Positions 25,751-34,064 of a DNA stretch of 64,000 nucleotides are shown here, one piece after another (the first letter of the stretch is position 1; each line of letters starts with the position of its first letter). The position numbers were made by a program, and so were the translations under genes. The notes below the pieces were generated by a model. The model ran no database searches and was not told where the DNA came from. It was given only the letters and a program-made list of their open reading frames with translations. The stretch is from Lachnospiraceae bacterium AF51-6-b8A (GTDB lineage Bacteria > Bacillota > Clostridia > Lachnospirales > Lachnospiraceae), in contig JAQCZH010000002.1 in assembly GCA_027682585.1 (NCBI GenBank), forward strand, positions 248,001 through 312,000. Reading direction: 5' to 3'.

Positions 25751-27211
25751 TTATAGGTCTAACTCGTTCTGCTTTACCTGTAATAGTTGCTTTTTTTGTT
25801 CCTGTAACTGCTCTATACAGGTCTTAACTTTTTCTGCCTGTTCTACTTTTTCTCTTATCTCTAATATTTGATTGTAAAGGCTCTTTTTCTCTTTCTTCAT
25901 AGTGGCAAGTTCTGATTTCCATTTACTGATGGCTAAGGTCTTACTTTCTCCTAAATGTTCTTTGAGATATTTCTTGGCACTTTCAAATAAAATGAGTTCT
26001 GCGTTATGCTCGTTATAAAAATCTTCCTGTCTGCTTCTCTTTGTCTTGGTATAGGCTTTATAGGTGTCCTTGTACTTCAAATATTTTTCTGATTGGTCGA
26101 TGAGTTGTGTTTTTTTATCAATCTTCTTTTCGGTATCTTTTAAGACTCTTGTGGTCTTGTAATTCTTATCTCGTAAATTAGTAATGCTTTCTTTTAATTG
26201 ATTGATACTTGTAATGTTTTTCTCTTTAAGTAACTGATAACTTTCAATATATTTTTCTAAGTCTGCATTATTCTTATCTGCATTTTTACGGATAAGATTT
26301 TCAAAGATTTCAAGCAGATTTTCTTTTGATGGGAGGGTGGACTTTATATTTTCATTTTCTACTTTTTCTTCTTTTCCTATTCCTCTTATCCAATTTAATA
26401 AAGCTTTTATTCTTCTTGAGATTTCTCTTAAAATCGCATTTTGATGTTTGATTTCTCGGTTGATATTTCCTCTGTCCGTCGCTATGCCTTTCTTCTCCAT
26501 TTGGGTTGCTGATACTCCTAAATGAATAGTTGGTATTTGTTCTATACCTTGTCTTTGATAAGAGCGGTGATCCACTTTCTCCTGTATGCTGTTTTCTTCA
26601 AGATATTTGTTTGTAATGTCTGCCCATGATTTTCGCCATTCTTCTGCTTTGTCTTGCTCGTTCCAATCCGTTGTATTTATTTTTCTTGTTTTGTAATTGC
26701 CATTTTTTAGTTTTACTTTTTCTCCGTTTTCATCAAGGATATATTTCTTTTTTGATTTTGCTCCCCATGTTTTATCTTCGTTTAGTGGTCGCATGGTAAG
26801 TAAGATATGACAATGTGGGTTTCCGTCATTTTTATCATGTAGAGCAATATCGGCACACATACCGACTTTTACAAAATTTTCTTTTACATAATCTCTTACA
26901 AGATTTATTTGTTTTTCTCGGTCTAATTCTTTAGGTAGGGCAACTTCAATTTCTCTTGCAAGCTGTGAGTTTTTACTTTTTTCTATTTCCTCAACACTAT
27001 TCCATAAAACAGAACGGTTTACAAATTTCTGTGGTGCATTTTGTGGTAAAAGAATTTCTGTATGGGCTATTCCTCCTTTTCTTGTAAAATCATGGACTAT
27101 ACCGTCATATTCGTTTTTTATCTTTTCGCCACTTCGATAGGCAGAAGCTGCTACTGCACTTTTGCCCTTGCCTCTTGAAATAATCTTTATGCAAAGATGA
27201 TATATCGCCAT
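25751..27211 (-). CDS. mobL: MobA/MobL family relaxase (E2 copy)
   Basis: 486 residues, same length as the E1 relaxase and very similar. It begins MAIYHLCIKIISRGKGKSAV, with NPHCHIL as the metal-binding motif: the middle alanine of HAH in E1 is cysteine here, while both histidines remain. Ribosome binding site AAAGGAGG. The coiled-coil C-terminus carries most of the substitutions. Two close relaxases in one chromosome could act on each other's oriT. Confidence 0.92.
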   Translation of the reverse strand: MAIYHLCIKIISRGKGKSAVAASAYRSGEKIKNEYDGIVHDFTRKGGIAHTEILLPQNAPQKFVNRSVLWNSVEEIEKSKNSQLAREIEVALPKELDREKQINLVRDYVKENFVKVGMCADIALHDKNDGNPHCHILLTMRPLNEDKTWGAKSKKKYILDENGEKVKLKNGNYKTRKINTTDWNEQDKAEEWRKSWADITNKYLEENSIQEKVDHRSYQRQGIEQIPTIHLGVSATQMEKKGIATDRGNINREIKHQNAILREISRRIKALLNWIRGIGKEEKVENENIKSTLPSKENLLEIFENLIRKNADKNNADLEKYIESYQLLKEKNITSINQLKESITNLRDKNYKTTRVLKDTEKKIDKKTQLIDQSEKYLKYKDTYKAYTKTKRSRQEDFYNEHNAELILFESAKKYLKEHLGESKTLAISKWKSELATMKKEKKSLYNQILEIREKVEQAEKVKTCIEQLQEQKKQLLQVKQNELDL

Positions 27212-27245
27212 AAGAGAAAACCTCCTTTCGTTTTTCTGATACTTT

Positions 27246-27468
27246 GATGTGGCGATAGATAAGACTTCCTAAAAAAATCGGATTGCTTTTTATCCGATTT
27301 CTTTTGGGAAGTACACAAGGGGTAGGAAATCTATTTCCGTAGGGGAATGTAGTTCCCCTGTATCAGCGTTAGCTGATATGCCCTCTGCTAAGAGCCTTCG
27401 GAGAACGCACGCACCTGTTAAGGTGTATATGTGCGCCCTTGCCCTTGTAAACAAGGGACTATTCCTCT
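27246..27468 (-). ncRNA. E2 copy of the hairpin row before mobL
   Basis: Same order of hairpins as 3424-3625. It adds a 6-base repeat (CAAGGG duplicated) at the 5' side. Helices are kept by paired changes: GGGGAA/TTCCCC, ACTTCC/GGAAGT and ACACCT/AGGTG. The last hairpin TCGGAT/ATCCGA is followed by seven T, like a terminator 60-70 bases before the mobL start. Confidence 0.65.
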
Positions 27469-27779
27469 ATCTCTGTTTCCTCATCTTCTTTTTCTGTATT
27501 TTCTACTTCTGTTTCTTCTCTACTTTCTATGATTTTTAGTATTTTGATATTGGCTTCTTCTTTACGAATTAGAGATGTGACGAGCTGATAAAATTCATCT
27601 TTGGTTAGATTTTTGCTTTCAGTAAAGATACTTTCAAAGACTGCTCCTTTTTCATATATCCTTTTGTCTCTCTTTTTTCTTTTTTCCTGTTTCTGCTGAC
27701 TGATGAGTTTTTTTCTTTTGTTTTGTAACTGCTTAATTTCTTCATCTGCCATTAAGATTTTTTCTTCTATATTTTTCAT
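27459..27779 (-). CDS. DUF3847 family protein (E2 copy)
   Basis: 106 residues from ATG 27779; the longer frame to 27812 has no site. N-terminal part is nearly identical to 3104-3424 (EEKILMADEEIKQLQNKRKK); the C-terminal 40 residues diverge and are rich in glutamate. Predicted coiled coil. It is the first gene of the shared cassette, directly after the flanking terminator. Confidence 0.78.
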   Translation of the reverse strand: MKNIEEKILMADEEIKQLQNKRKKLISQQKQEKRKKRDKRIYEKGAVFESIFTESKNLTKDEFYQLVTSLIRKEEANIKILKIIESREETEVENTEKEDEETEIEE

Positions 27780-27810
27780 TTTCTCGTTTCCTCTCTTTCT
27801 ATTTTTTAGC

Positions 27811-27852
27811 AAAGAAAAAACAGTAAACCTTTTTTTGATTTACTGTTTTTAT
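27811..27852 (-). terminator. Intrinsic terminator upstream of the E2 cassette
   Basis: On the minus strand AAAACAGTAAA / TTTACTGTTTT followed by TTC. Fourth copy of the element hairpin; in E2 it separates the EXLDI gene from the cassette. Confidence 0.78.
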
Positions 27853-27949
27853 ACTATTTTTTATTTAATTGATATTACTAAAAATAGGAATTTTACGTGC
27901 TTGAGTAGATATTATATTTTTAGTCAATGCTTCATTCTTCATAACACAA

Positions 27950-28321
27950 TCAAATATCTAATATCTCAACAATTTCTCCATTGTGCTGTTTTAATTCAAT
28001 CTTCCGAATTATTTCTTCTCCCAAATATTTAATAAAATCGCTTAATTCTGATGAAACTTCAAATATAATGTTGTGTTTACTATCATTCTCCGGATTAAAT
28101 GTTGAATTATAATTTCTTTCGCTTGACCAATAATTCCAATTTACATCTGTTCTTTCGTAATAAACATAATTCTGTTTTTTTGTAACATATATTCTTTTGT
28201 TAATCAATACCTTTTCATCTTCAGATTTAAAAATATCAGAATATAATTTTAAGCCCTCAAATTGCTTATATTCTTTAATTTTATTATTTGAAACATTAAG
28301 CTTTATTTCTTTATAATCCAT
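27950..28321 (-). CDS. EXLDI family protein, E2 cargo
   Basis: 123 residues. It has a KLNVSNNKIKEYKQFEG start, a KRIYVTKKQNYVYYERT strand pair and NWNYWSSERNY, and ends in EIVEILDI. That terminal EILDI is the defining motif of the EXLDI family, small uncharacterised proteins of Gram-positive bacteria. No signal peptide or membrane segment. It occupies the variable slot that holds the hydrolase in E1. Function unknown. Confidence 0.7.
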   Translation of the reverse strand: MDYKEIKLNVSNNKIKEYKQFEGLKLYSDIFKSEDEKVLINKRIYVTKKQNYVYYERTDVNWNYWSSERNYNSTFNPENDSKHNIIFEVSSELSDFIKYLGEEIIRKIELKQHNGEIVEILDI

Positions 28322-28402
28322 AATCTTTCCTCATTAAACTTGTTGCCTATACTGGAGAATATTATAACATTTTTAATGCGTCTTTTCTACTATCGGATTT
28401 CC

Positions 28403-28600
28403 TCACTCACTACTATTTCTCTTAGAGTTTATTACCTTAAACAGCTTATCTTGAAAAGTATTCTTGCTTTTTTTATCAAAATATATCTCGGTTACAAAGG
28501 TCTTTCCATTTATCTTTTTTGTTAGTATGCCGTCAGGCTTTTCTTGTGGTTGTTCCTTTGGCTTTATCTCTTTGGTATCTGTTTTTTCCTTTTCAGTCAT
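28403..28600 (-). CDS. TnpW family small transposon protein (E2)
   Basis: 65 residues with a charged, lysine- and glutamate-rich N-terminus, then GKTFVTEIYFDKKSKNTFQD and a basic end. It resembles the E1 protein (6343-6507) in the beta-strand core only. In E2 it directly follows the recombinase. AAAGGAGGAATTGA precedes the ATG. Confidence 0.65.
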   Translation of the reverse strand: MTEKEKTDTKEIKPKEQPQEKPDGILTKKINGKTFVTEIYFDKKSKNTFQDKLFKVINSKRNSSE

Positions 28601-28728
28601 TCAATTCCTCCTTTTTACTTGCACAAAAAAAGATTTCCTGTGATTTAGGAAGCCTCTTTTCGTCTTGGTTGATATTTAGTTTTAAGTCATTGCTTGTAGT
28701 TTCTTTTTTGCTCTGTATTCTCTTGCTT

Positions 28729-30525
28729 TTAATTTTTCATACTCTCTGCACTTTTCAAGACAAGATTTTTAGCTCGGTATTTTTTAGAATACTCTCTATG
28801 ATAGGCTCTTGATTTTTCTCTCTTTTCTTCTTCGATTTCTTCCCTCATCTGTAGCATTTCCTGTTCTGTCGGCTCTATCTGTTTTGTGAGTTCATTTTCA
28901 AATTTTCCGATATAGTTAAAATAAACCTCTATTCGCTGAACAACATATTTTGCTCTTTTTACATCTCTTTCATGCACAACGATTTTACTGATAAACTCAT
29001 TGATAATGGTAGGAGTAAGTTCTTCAAAGTTGGAATAACTTTCTGCAAGTCTGATAAATTTCTTTGCCCTTTGGCTTGCATTTTCACATTCGGATAAGCG
29101 TTCTTTGATTTCTTCTTTTTCTGCTTTTAAGGTATAGTATTCTTCTGCATACTTTCTTGATAACTGCTCATAGCGTTTCGGTTCGATATTGCCCAGTGCA
29201 TTGTCCTCATACAGCTTATTCATAACTCTTTCTATCTGTTCCATTCTGTCTGTGATTTGGGGGATACGCTTTTTCTGTTTTTTGATTTCTTCTGTCTGTT
29301 CTTTGGCAAGACTGCTTTTTACCAATACCTCAAATTCTTCTTTATTTGCTAATGAATACTGTGCTATCTTTCGCAAGACCTCTGTGAGATTTTCCATCAC
29401 ATCATCGACATCAATACGGTGGGGAGAATTACATTTCGGGTTTTTGGCTTTGCCTTTAGCGTATTCACTACAATAGGTTACATGCTGTACTTTTCCGCTT
29501 TTGTGTATGGTGCGTATGTGCATTTTTGTACCGCAAGCTTTGCAGTACATCAATCCCGATAATGGGTGAATTTCTCCATCTCCGTTCGGTCTTTTGACAG
29601 GTGCGTTTTTTAATATCCGATGTACATTTTCATAGGTGGATCGGTCGATAATTGGCTCATGCACATCGGGAGTGATTTGCCACTTATCTTTATCGACATA
29701 GTGGTTTCTTTTATCTCTATAATGCTTTTCGGTTTTGAAGTTGACTACATCGCCACAATACTCCTGTCTTTTCAGTATGCGTGTTAAGGTTGCTTTGTTC
29801 CAGTTATAGCGATTTTCTTCATTCAGCTTTCTGTTTTTCGCCGTTCCTCTGTCTTGCTGTTTCATATAAAAGGTCGGGGTTAGTATTTCTTTTTCTTTCA
29901 GATAAACGGCTATCTGATTTCTGTTTTTCCCATCCATAAACAGTCTAAAAATGAGTTTTACGACTTCGGCAGCTTCTTTATCGACTATCCAAAAATCTTT
30001 GTTGTTAGGGTCTTTTATATAGCCGTATGGGGCTTCTGTTGCTACGGGCTTTCCGCTTGCTCCTTTGGTCTTAATTCCTGTTTTTACTTTCTTGCTGATG
30101 TCTCTTGCATACCACTCTGACATAATATTGATAAAGGGAGCAAATTCCAATGTATTTTGGTCAATACTGTCTATACCGTTATTGATGGCAATAAAGCGTA
30201 CATTGTTTCTTCTAAATATCTCCATAGCGTTTCCGACTTGAAGATAATCTCTTCCCCATCTTGTCATATCTTTCATGATGACAATTCCGATTTTGCCTTG
30301 TTCTACATCGCTTATCATCTGTGTGTAGGCTGAGCGGTCAAAGAACCTACCGCTTTCGTCATCATCGATATAGTGGCGAATGTTTATCAGCTTTTTATCT
30401 CTTGCATACCTTTCTAAAAAGGCTTTTTGATTGACAATACTATTACTCTCGCCACCGTCTCTATCTTCATCACCAACTGAAAGGCGGGAGTATAGTGCTG
30501 TGATTTTGTTATGATATTCTATCAT
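28729..30525 (-). CDS. Large serine recombinase of E2
   Basis: 598 residues; AAAAGGAGGATATTGCC precedes the ATG. Catalytic serine S16 in YSRLSVGDE, then MKDMTRWGRDYLQ and the recombinase domain. A zinc ribbon carries CKACG and a later cysteine pair, followed by a coiled coil and the C-terminal ELTPTIINEFI segment. It is the integrase of E2 and sits 63 bases from the E2 end. The C-terminus shows a probable frameshift: after KKYRAKN the frame reads LVLKSAESMKN and stops, while another frame continues CREYEKLKAREYRAKKKLQ in the same basic repeat style. The core domains are unaffected. Confidence 0.92.
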   Translation of the reverse strand: MIEYHNKITALYSRLSVGDEDRDGGESNSIVNQKAFLERYARDKKLINIRHYIDDDESGRFFDRSAYTQMISDVEQGKIGIVIMKDMTRWGRDYLQVGNAMEIFRRNNVRFIAINNGIDSIDQNTLEFAPFINIMSEWYARDISKKVKTGIKTKGASGKPVATEAPYGYIKDPNNKDFWIVDKEAAEVVKLIFRLFMDGKNRNQIAVYLKEKEILTPTFYMKQQDRGTAKNRKLNEENRYNWNKATLTRILKRQEYCGDVVNFKTEKHYRDKRNHYVDKDKWQITPDVHEPIIDRSTYENVHRILKNAPVKRPNGDGEIHPLSGLMYCKACGTKMHIRTIHKSGKVQHVTYCSEYAKGKAKNPKCNSPHRIDVDDVMENLTEVLRKIAQYSLANKEEFEVLVKSSLAKEQTEEIKKQKKRIPQITDRMEQIERVMNKLYEDNALGNIEPKRYEQLSRKYAEEYYTLKAEKEEIKERLSECENASQRAKKFIRLAESYSNFEELTPTIINEFISKIVVHERDVKRAKYVVQRIEVYFNYIGKFENELTKQIEPTEQEMLQMREEIEEEKREKSRAYHREYSKKYRAKNLVLKSAESMKN

Positions 30526-30587
30526 GGCAATATCCTCCTTTTCTCGTGTCTATATATCACTCCTGTTCAGTTAATATTATGCAACCC

Positions 30588-30594
30588 ACCTTTT
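30588..30594 (+). repeat. Right copy of the 7-bp core flanking E2
   Basis: ACCTTTT, identical to 24505-24511, and inside the separated MATE start (minus strand AAAAGGT). Confidence 0.55.
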
Positions 30595-30616
30595 GTAAAA
30601 AGTTCTTATCTGACAT
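30590..30616 (-). pseudogene. Separated 5' end of the MATE gene
   Basis: ATG at 30616 with GAGAGGGAG eight bases upstream encodes MSDKNFLQK before the E2 junction. Placed in front of the MATE body (23189-24502) it yields a normal MATE N-terminus after a one-base correction. Alternatively this is a chance ATG. Confidence 0.5.
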
Positions 30617-30760
30617 AGTATTGCTCCCTCTCATTTCTGTTCCATACTATTTCAAAGCCGCCCATTCCACAACAGGTTAATCGCATTACTTTTTCGAGAG
30701 GTGTTGTCAGGGTGCATTTTCTACGAGGGGTGTGCATATGATATCGATGCACGGTGCAAG
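30617..30760. other. Gap between the MATE start and IS256
   Basis: No gene is supported. It should hold the original MATE promoter on the minus strand. A frame reading MRLTCCGMGGFEIVW overlaps it but lacks codon support. Confidence 0.4.
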
Positions 30761-32305
30761 GGAGTATCCCAAAGATTGTGTAAACCTTCGTACTTACGTA
30801 AGATGGACTTACGAGCATGGAGGTTTTTATAGCTAGACGAAGATCTGATTCACCGCAAAAGGCTGCTCTCCGGGAAATGATGAGCAACTATCTGAAAGAA
30901 AACGGCGTCCATATCAAAGATGGCACCGATGTCAATTCGATCATGAGGGATATGATGTCTGTTATTCTGGAAGACACACTGGACGCTGAGATGAATAAAG
31001 AACTCGGTTATTCTAAGTATGATTACAAAAACAAGGAAACGGATAACAGTCGAAATGGATATTCTCGTAAGACCATGCATACCAGCTATGGTGACATGGA
31101 TCTGGATGTTCCCAGAGATCGGAAGGGAGAATTCGAGCCACAGGTTATCAAAAAATATCAGAACACCGTTACGCAGGACATGGAAGAGAAAATCATTTCT
31201 ATGTACGCCAAAGGAATGACAACAGCGGATATTGAGAGCCATATGCGGGATCTTTACGATATTGAGATCTCTGACAGTACGATCAGCCGGATCACGGACA
31301 AGATCCTTCCAATCATCAAAGAATGGCAGGAACGCCCGCTGGAAGAAGTCATGCTGTTGTTTTTATGGATGCGATCCATTACCACGTACGCAGCGAAGGC
31401 CGTATTGTGAAAAGGGCCGTTTATATCGCTATCGGTATTGATATGTCCGGCAGAAAAGATGTCCTTGGCATGTATGTCGGGGAGAACGAGAGCGCTAAGT
31501 TCTGGCTTTCTATTATGAATGGTCTGAAGAACCGGGGCGTGGAAGAAATTCTGATCACCTGCGTGGATGGTCTGACAGGCTTCCCCCAGGCAATCGAAGC
31601 AGTATATCCGCATACAGAGATCCAGCAATGTATCATCCATCAGATCCGCAATTCCACGAAATATGTATCATATAAAAATCTTAAAACGCTTATGGCAGAC
31701 CTGAAAAAAAGTGTATGCCGCTCCAGACGAACAGACCGCCCTGTCAAATCTGGATGAGTTCAGCGAAAAATGGGATGGAAAATATCCGAAAATCTCAAAG
31801 TCATGGTCAGAGCACTGGCCAAATCTGGCAACGTATTTTAAGTACCCAGAGGCGGTACGACGTCTGATCTATACGACCAATACGATCGAAGGATTCAATC
31901 GCCAGCTCCGGAAAGTAACAAAATCAAAAACCATATTTCCTTCCGATGACAGCCTGCTGAAAATGCTGTATTCGGCAATGATCGATATCACAAGGAAACG
32001 GACGGGACACCGCCAGGATTGGGGGCAGATTCATTCCCAGCTAGAGATTTATTTTGAGGAACAGCTGGAAGGGCACAGCTATTAAAGATGCCCTGTTTGG
32101 ACCTATTTACAAGTAGTCCAGACGGTATTGGCGCGGAAATTCTGGGAACATGAAGCTCAGAGAAGATTCCCATATTGACACATGTAAATCCTACGTTACA
32201 ATGCTGTTAAGGTCAGGTTGGGCTGAAACACCCGGCTGACTACAGATACATCAACTCATCTTACGTCTGTATTTTTGAGTTTACACAGACTTTGAAACAG
32301 CCTCG
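30761..32305 (+). mobile_element. IS256-family insertion sequence, decayed
   Basis: Bounded by imperfect inverted repeats with the shared part CAAAG-TTGTGTAAAC (30770-30785 and complement of 32279-32297). The transposase inside is broken by two frameshifts. It separates the E2/MATE side from the integrase remnant and probably truncated that integrase. Confidence 0.78.
30817..32085 (+). pseudogene. IS256-family (mutator) transposase with two frameshifts
   Basis: Three frames together cover one IS256 transposase. The first (from 30817) holds the HTH and DVPRDRKGEFEPQ to IIKEWQERPLEE. The second holds VVFMDAIHYHVRSEG with the first D, and LITCVDGLTGFPQAI with the second. The third holds LDEFSEKWDGKYP and TTNTIEGFNRQLRKVTK with the catalytic E. 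The shifts lie near 31350 and 31710. No programmed shift is known for this family, so it is inactive. Confidence 0.88.
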
Positions 32306-32307
32306 AT

Positions 32308-32560
32308 CTGTACGCCAGAGAACGGTCCGTTTACATACCGGAACTACTATGATTCCTACTGGAAACCCCTAGTGAACCAATTAAATATGTCCTACACACC
32401 CCATTGCACAAGGCACACCTGTATCTCACTGTTGACAGAAAGGGCCGTAGATGAACGCATTATCCAGCAGATCGTTGGCCATAAAGGGCAAAACGTGACA
32501 CAGATCGTATATACACACGTTGACCTGCCCACAAAGCTGGAAGCCATTAACCGAATTTGA
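32308..32560 (+). pseudogene. C-terminal fragment of a tyrosine integrase
   Basis: The frame reads ...TPENGPFTYRNYYDSYWK and continues SYTPHCTRHTCISLL (HxxR), VGHKG and VYTHVDL, the last with the catalytic tyrosine. These are the last ~83 residues of an ICE/phage-type integrase. The start is missing at the IS256 edge. It probably once integrated an element next to rpsI. Confidence 0.8.
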
Positions 32561-32573
32561 GAGGGACTCACAC

Positions 32574-32921
32574 ATGGATCGGACAAAATATAAGAATGCA
32601 CATCGAGCCGTCCACTATGACCGGATTGAGCTCTCCCTTCCCCGGGGGATGAAGGAAATCGTCAAGGGCTTAGCCGCAGATAAAAATCTCTCTGTCAACG
32701 CCTACCTGATCGACTTGATCCGTAAAGATCAGGAGGGCTTGTTTGACACAATGCAGATCGCGGAAAAGAACAGGCAAAAGATTTCCGGGATCTCAGGCAA
32801 TATGCACGACGGCTATGATGTCATTTTCAACGACGGTAGAACCATCCTCTGCAGAACCAAAAGAGAGGTGCGATTTGGCATCATATCCTATCTTACGGAA
32901 GACAGGCAAAGTCTTCCGTAA
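32574..32921 (+). CDS. Small ribbon-helix-helix-like protein after the integrase
   Basis: 115 residues from ATG 32574 (GAGAGGGACT upstream), 11 bases after the integrase stop. Residues ~17-50 (YDRIELSLPRGMKEIVKGLA, then NLSVNAYLIDLIRKDQ) fit an Arc/MetJ ribbon-helix-helix DNA-binding fold. The C-terminal part NMHDGYDVIFNDGRTILCRT is unrecognised. Such genes accompany integrases as regulators or excision factors; here that is inference. The stop codon lies inside a perfect hairpin (32891-32923). Confidence 0.6.
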   Translation: MDRTKYKNAHRAVHYDRIELSLPRGMKEIVKGLAADKNLSVNAYLIDLIRKDQEGLFDTMQIAEKNRQKISGISGNMHDGYDVIFNDGRTILCRTKREVRFGIISYLTEDRQSLP

Positions 32922-32923
32922 GA
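32891..32923. repeat. Perfect 13-bp hairpin at the end of the RHH gene
   Basis: TCTTACGGAAGAC, a 7-base spacer, then its exact complement GTCTTCCGTAAGA. It encodes the last residues and stop of the gene. No T-run follows, so it is not a standard terminator; it may stabilise mRNA or be a protein site. Confidence 0.75.
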
Positions 32924-32936
32924 CACCTGATTCCGT

Positions 32937-32965
32937 GTTACTAATAAGTTACTAACGTGTTACTA
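32937..32965. repeat. Three GTTACTA repeats at 11-bp steps
   Basis: GTTACTA starts at 32937, 32948 and 32959, exactly one helical turn apart. Located between the integrase-linked gene and the rpsI terminator, it resembles integrase arm sites or the end of an integrated element. Confidence 0.6.
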
Positions 32966-32989
32966 TGTGCCCAAATCAGAGGCAAACGG

Positions 32990-33038
32990 GCAAAAGAAAA
33001 AAGCCCGTAAATCCAAGCTTTTCCTTGAATCCACGGGC
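32990..33038 (-). terminator. Intrinsic terminator of rplM-rpsI
   Basis: On the minus strand GCCCGTGGATTCAAGG pairs with CTTGGATTTACGGGC (one bulge), followed by TTTTTTCTTTT. It starts about 19 bases after the rpsI stop. Confidence 0.9.
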
Positions 33039-33056
33039 TTTGAAAAGGCCGTTTTC

Positions 33057-33449
33057 TTATCTCTTTGAGAACTGGGGCGCACGGCGTGCGGACTTAAGAC
33101 CGTACTTCTTACGCTCCTTCATGCGGGGATCTCTGGTCAGATAACCTGCTGCCTTGAGTACGGGTCTGTACTCGGCATCAGCCTCGAGCAGGGCACGGGC
33201 GATGCCGTGACGGATGGCTCCAGCCTGGCCGGTGTAACCGCCGCCCTTGACATTAACCTGGACGTCGAACTTATCCAGAGTCTCGGTTGCGCTGAGGGGC
33301 TGGCGAACGACAACCTTAAGGGTCTCAAGGCCAAAGTACTCGTCAATATCTGTCTTGTTGATGGTGATCTTGCCGGTGCCGGGAGTCAGGTAAACCCTCG
33401 CTACAGATGACTTCCTTCTGCCGGTTCCATAATACTTTGTATTAGCCAA
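33057..33449 (-). CDS. rpsI: 30S ribosomal protein S9
   Basis: 130 residues, complete: [19 protein letters not shown] at the N-terminus, [14 protein letters not shown], and the conserved C-terminal [11 protein letters not shown] whose final KR reaches the P-site tRNA. The start codon is TTG (33449) with GGGAGGATAAGACA upstream; there is no ATG near. Second gene of the rplM-rpsI operon. Confidence 0.98.
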   Translation of the reverse strand: MANTKYYGTGRRKSSVARVYLTPGTGKITINKTDIDEYFGLETLKVVVRQPLSATETLDKFDVQVNVKGGGYTGQAGAIRHGIARALLEADAEYRPVLKAAGYLTRDPRMKERKKYGLKSARRAPQFSKR

Positions 33450-33469
33450 TGTCTTATCCTCCCTATCGA

Positions 33470-33898
33470 TTAAAATGCGAGCGTCTCAGGCTTCTGAGCT
33501 GCATGCTTGTGGTCGGGGCCTGCGTATACGAAAAGCTTCTTGTACATCTCAGAACCAAGCGGTCCCTTGGGGAGCATACCCTTAACAGCGTGTTCAATCA
33601 CTCTCTCGGGATGCTTCTCGAGCATCTCGCGGAGACTGATCTCCTTGAATCCGCCAACATACTCGGAATGTCTGTAGTAGATCTTCTGATCCAGCTTATG
33701 GCCGGTAACCTTGACCTTCTCGGCATTAACGACGATCACATAGTCCCCGCAATCTGCATGGGGAGTATAGATGGCCTTGTTCTTACCTCTTAATACTCTT
33801 GCAATCTCAGAAGTCAGACGGCCAAGGGTCTGTCCCTCTGCGTCAACTACATACCACTTTCTCTCGATCTGGGTCGGGTTCGGCATATACGTCTTCAT
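33470..33898 (-). CDS. rplM: 50S ribosomal protein L13
   Basis: 142 residues from ATG 33898 (AGGAGGATTATCCGG upstream); the open frame up to 34009 is leader. It has the typical [35 protein letters not shown] and [20 protein letters not shown]. It is an early 50S assembly protein. rpsI follows after 20 bases. Confidence 0.98.
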   Translation of the reverse strand: MKTYMPNPTQIERKWYVVDAEGQTLGRLTSEIARVLRGKNKAIYTPHADCGDYVIVVNAEKVKVTGHKLDQKIYYRHSEYVGGFKEISLREMLEKHPERVIEHAVKGMLPKGPLGSEMYKKLFVYAGPDHKHAAQKPETLAF

Positions 33899-34028
33899 CC
33901 GGATAATCCTCCTAAATAATGTCCTGGCGCATGTCACCGGGCAAATGTCCGAAAAACCGATAACACGCTGTTTATAGTCAAAACGCAACTTCGGGGCTGT
34001 TGAAATCACGTTTCTACACTACGTCAGC
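33899..34028 (-). promoter_or_regulatory. rplM leader, possible L13 autoregulatory leader
   Basis: About 130 untranslated bases between the predicted transcription start and rplM. Firmicutes often have an L13-binding leader here; I did not resolve a match to its consensus fold, so this is a positional suggestion. Confidence 0.35.
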
Positions 34029-34035
34029 GCGTACA

Positions 34036-34064
34036 ATCATACTATAGTGGCCTCTCACTGTCAA
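34036..34064 (-). promoter_or_regulatory. Promoter of rplM-rpsI
   Basis: Near-consensus sigma-A promoter on the minus strand: TTGACA, 17-base spacer, TATGAT. It overlaps the 3' end of truA, so the ribosomal genes can be transcribed apart from the ecf-truA operon. Confidence 0.85.

Larger units (their letters stand above)
24512..30587 (-). mobile_element. Mobilizable element E2 (serine recombinase / MobL type)
   Basis: About 6.1 kb of AT-rich DNA, all genes on the minus strand: recombinase, TnpW, EXLDI protein, DUF3847, relaxase, NTF2-like, SAP/DUF6434. The last four match E1 closely. The recombinase and the genes beside it differ from those of E1. The ends are set by the shared ACCTTTT and by the broken MATE gene. 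There are no secretion genes, so it needs a helper for transfer. Confidence 0.85.

Noticed and set aside
30606..30887. Minus-strand frame of 93 codons over the IS256 left end
   Set aside because: It runs across the IS256 boundary and the MATE 5' region, so it joins unrelated sequences.
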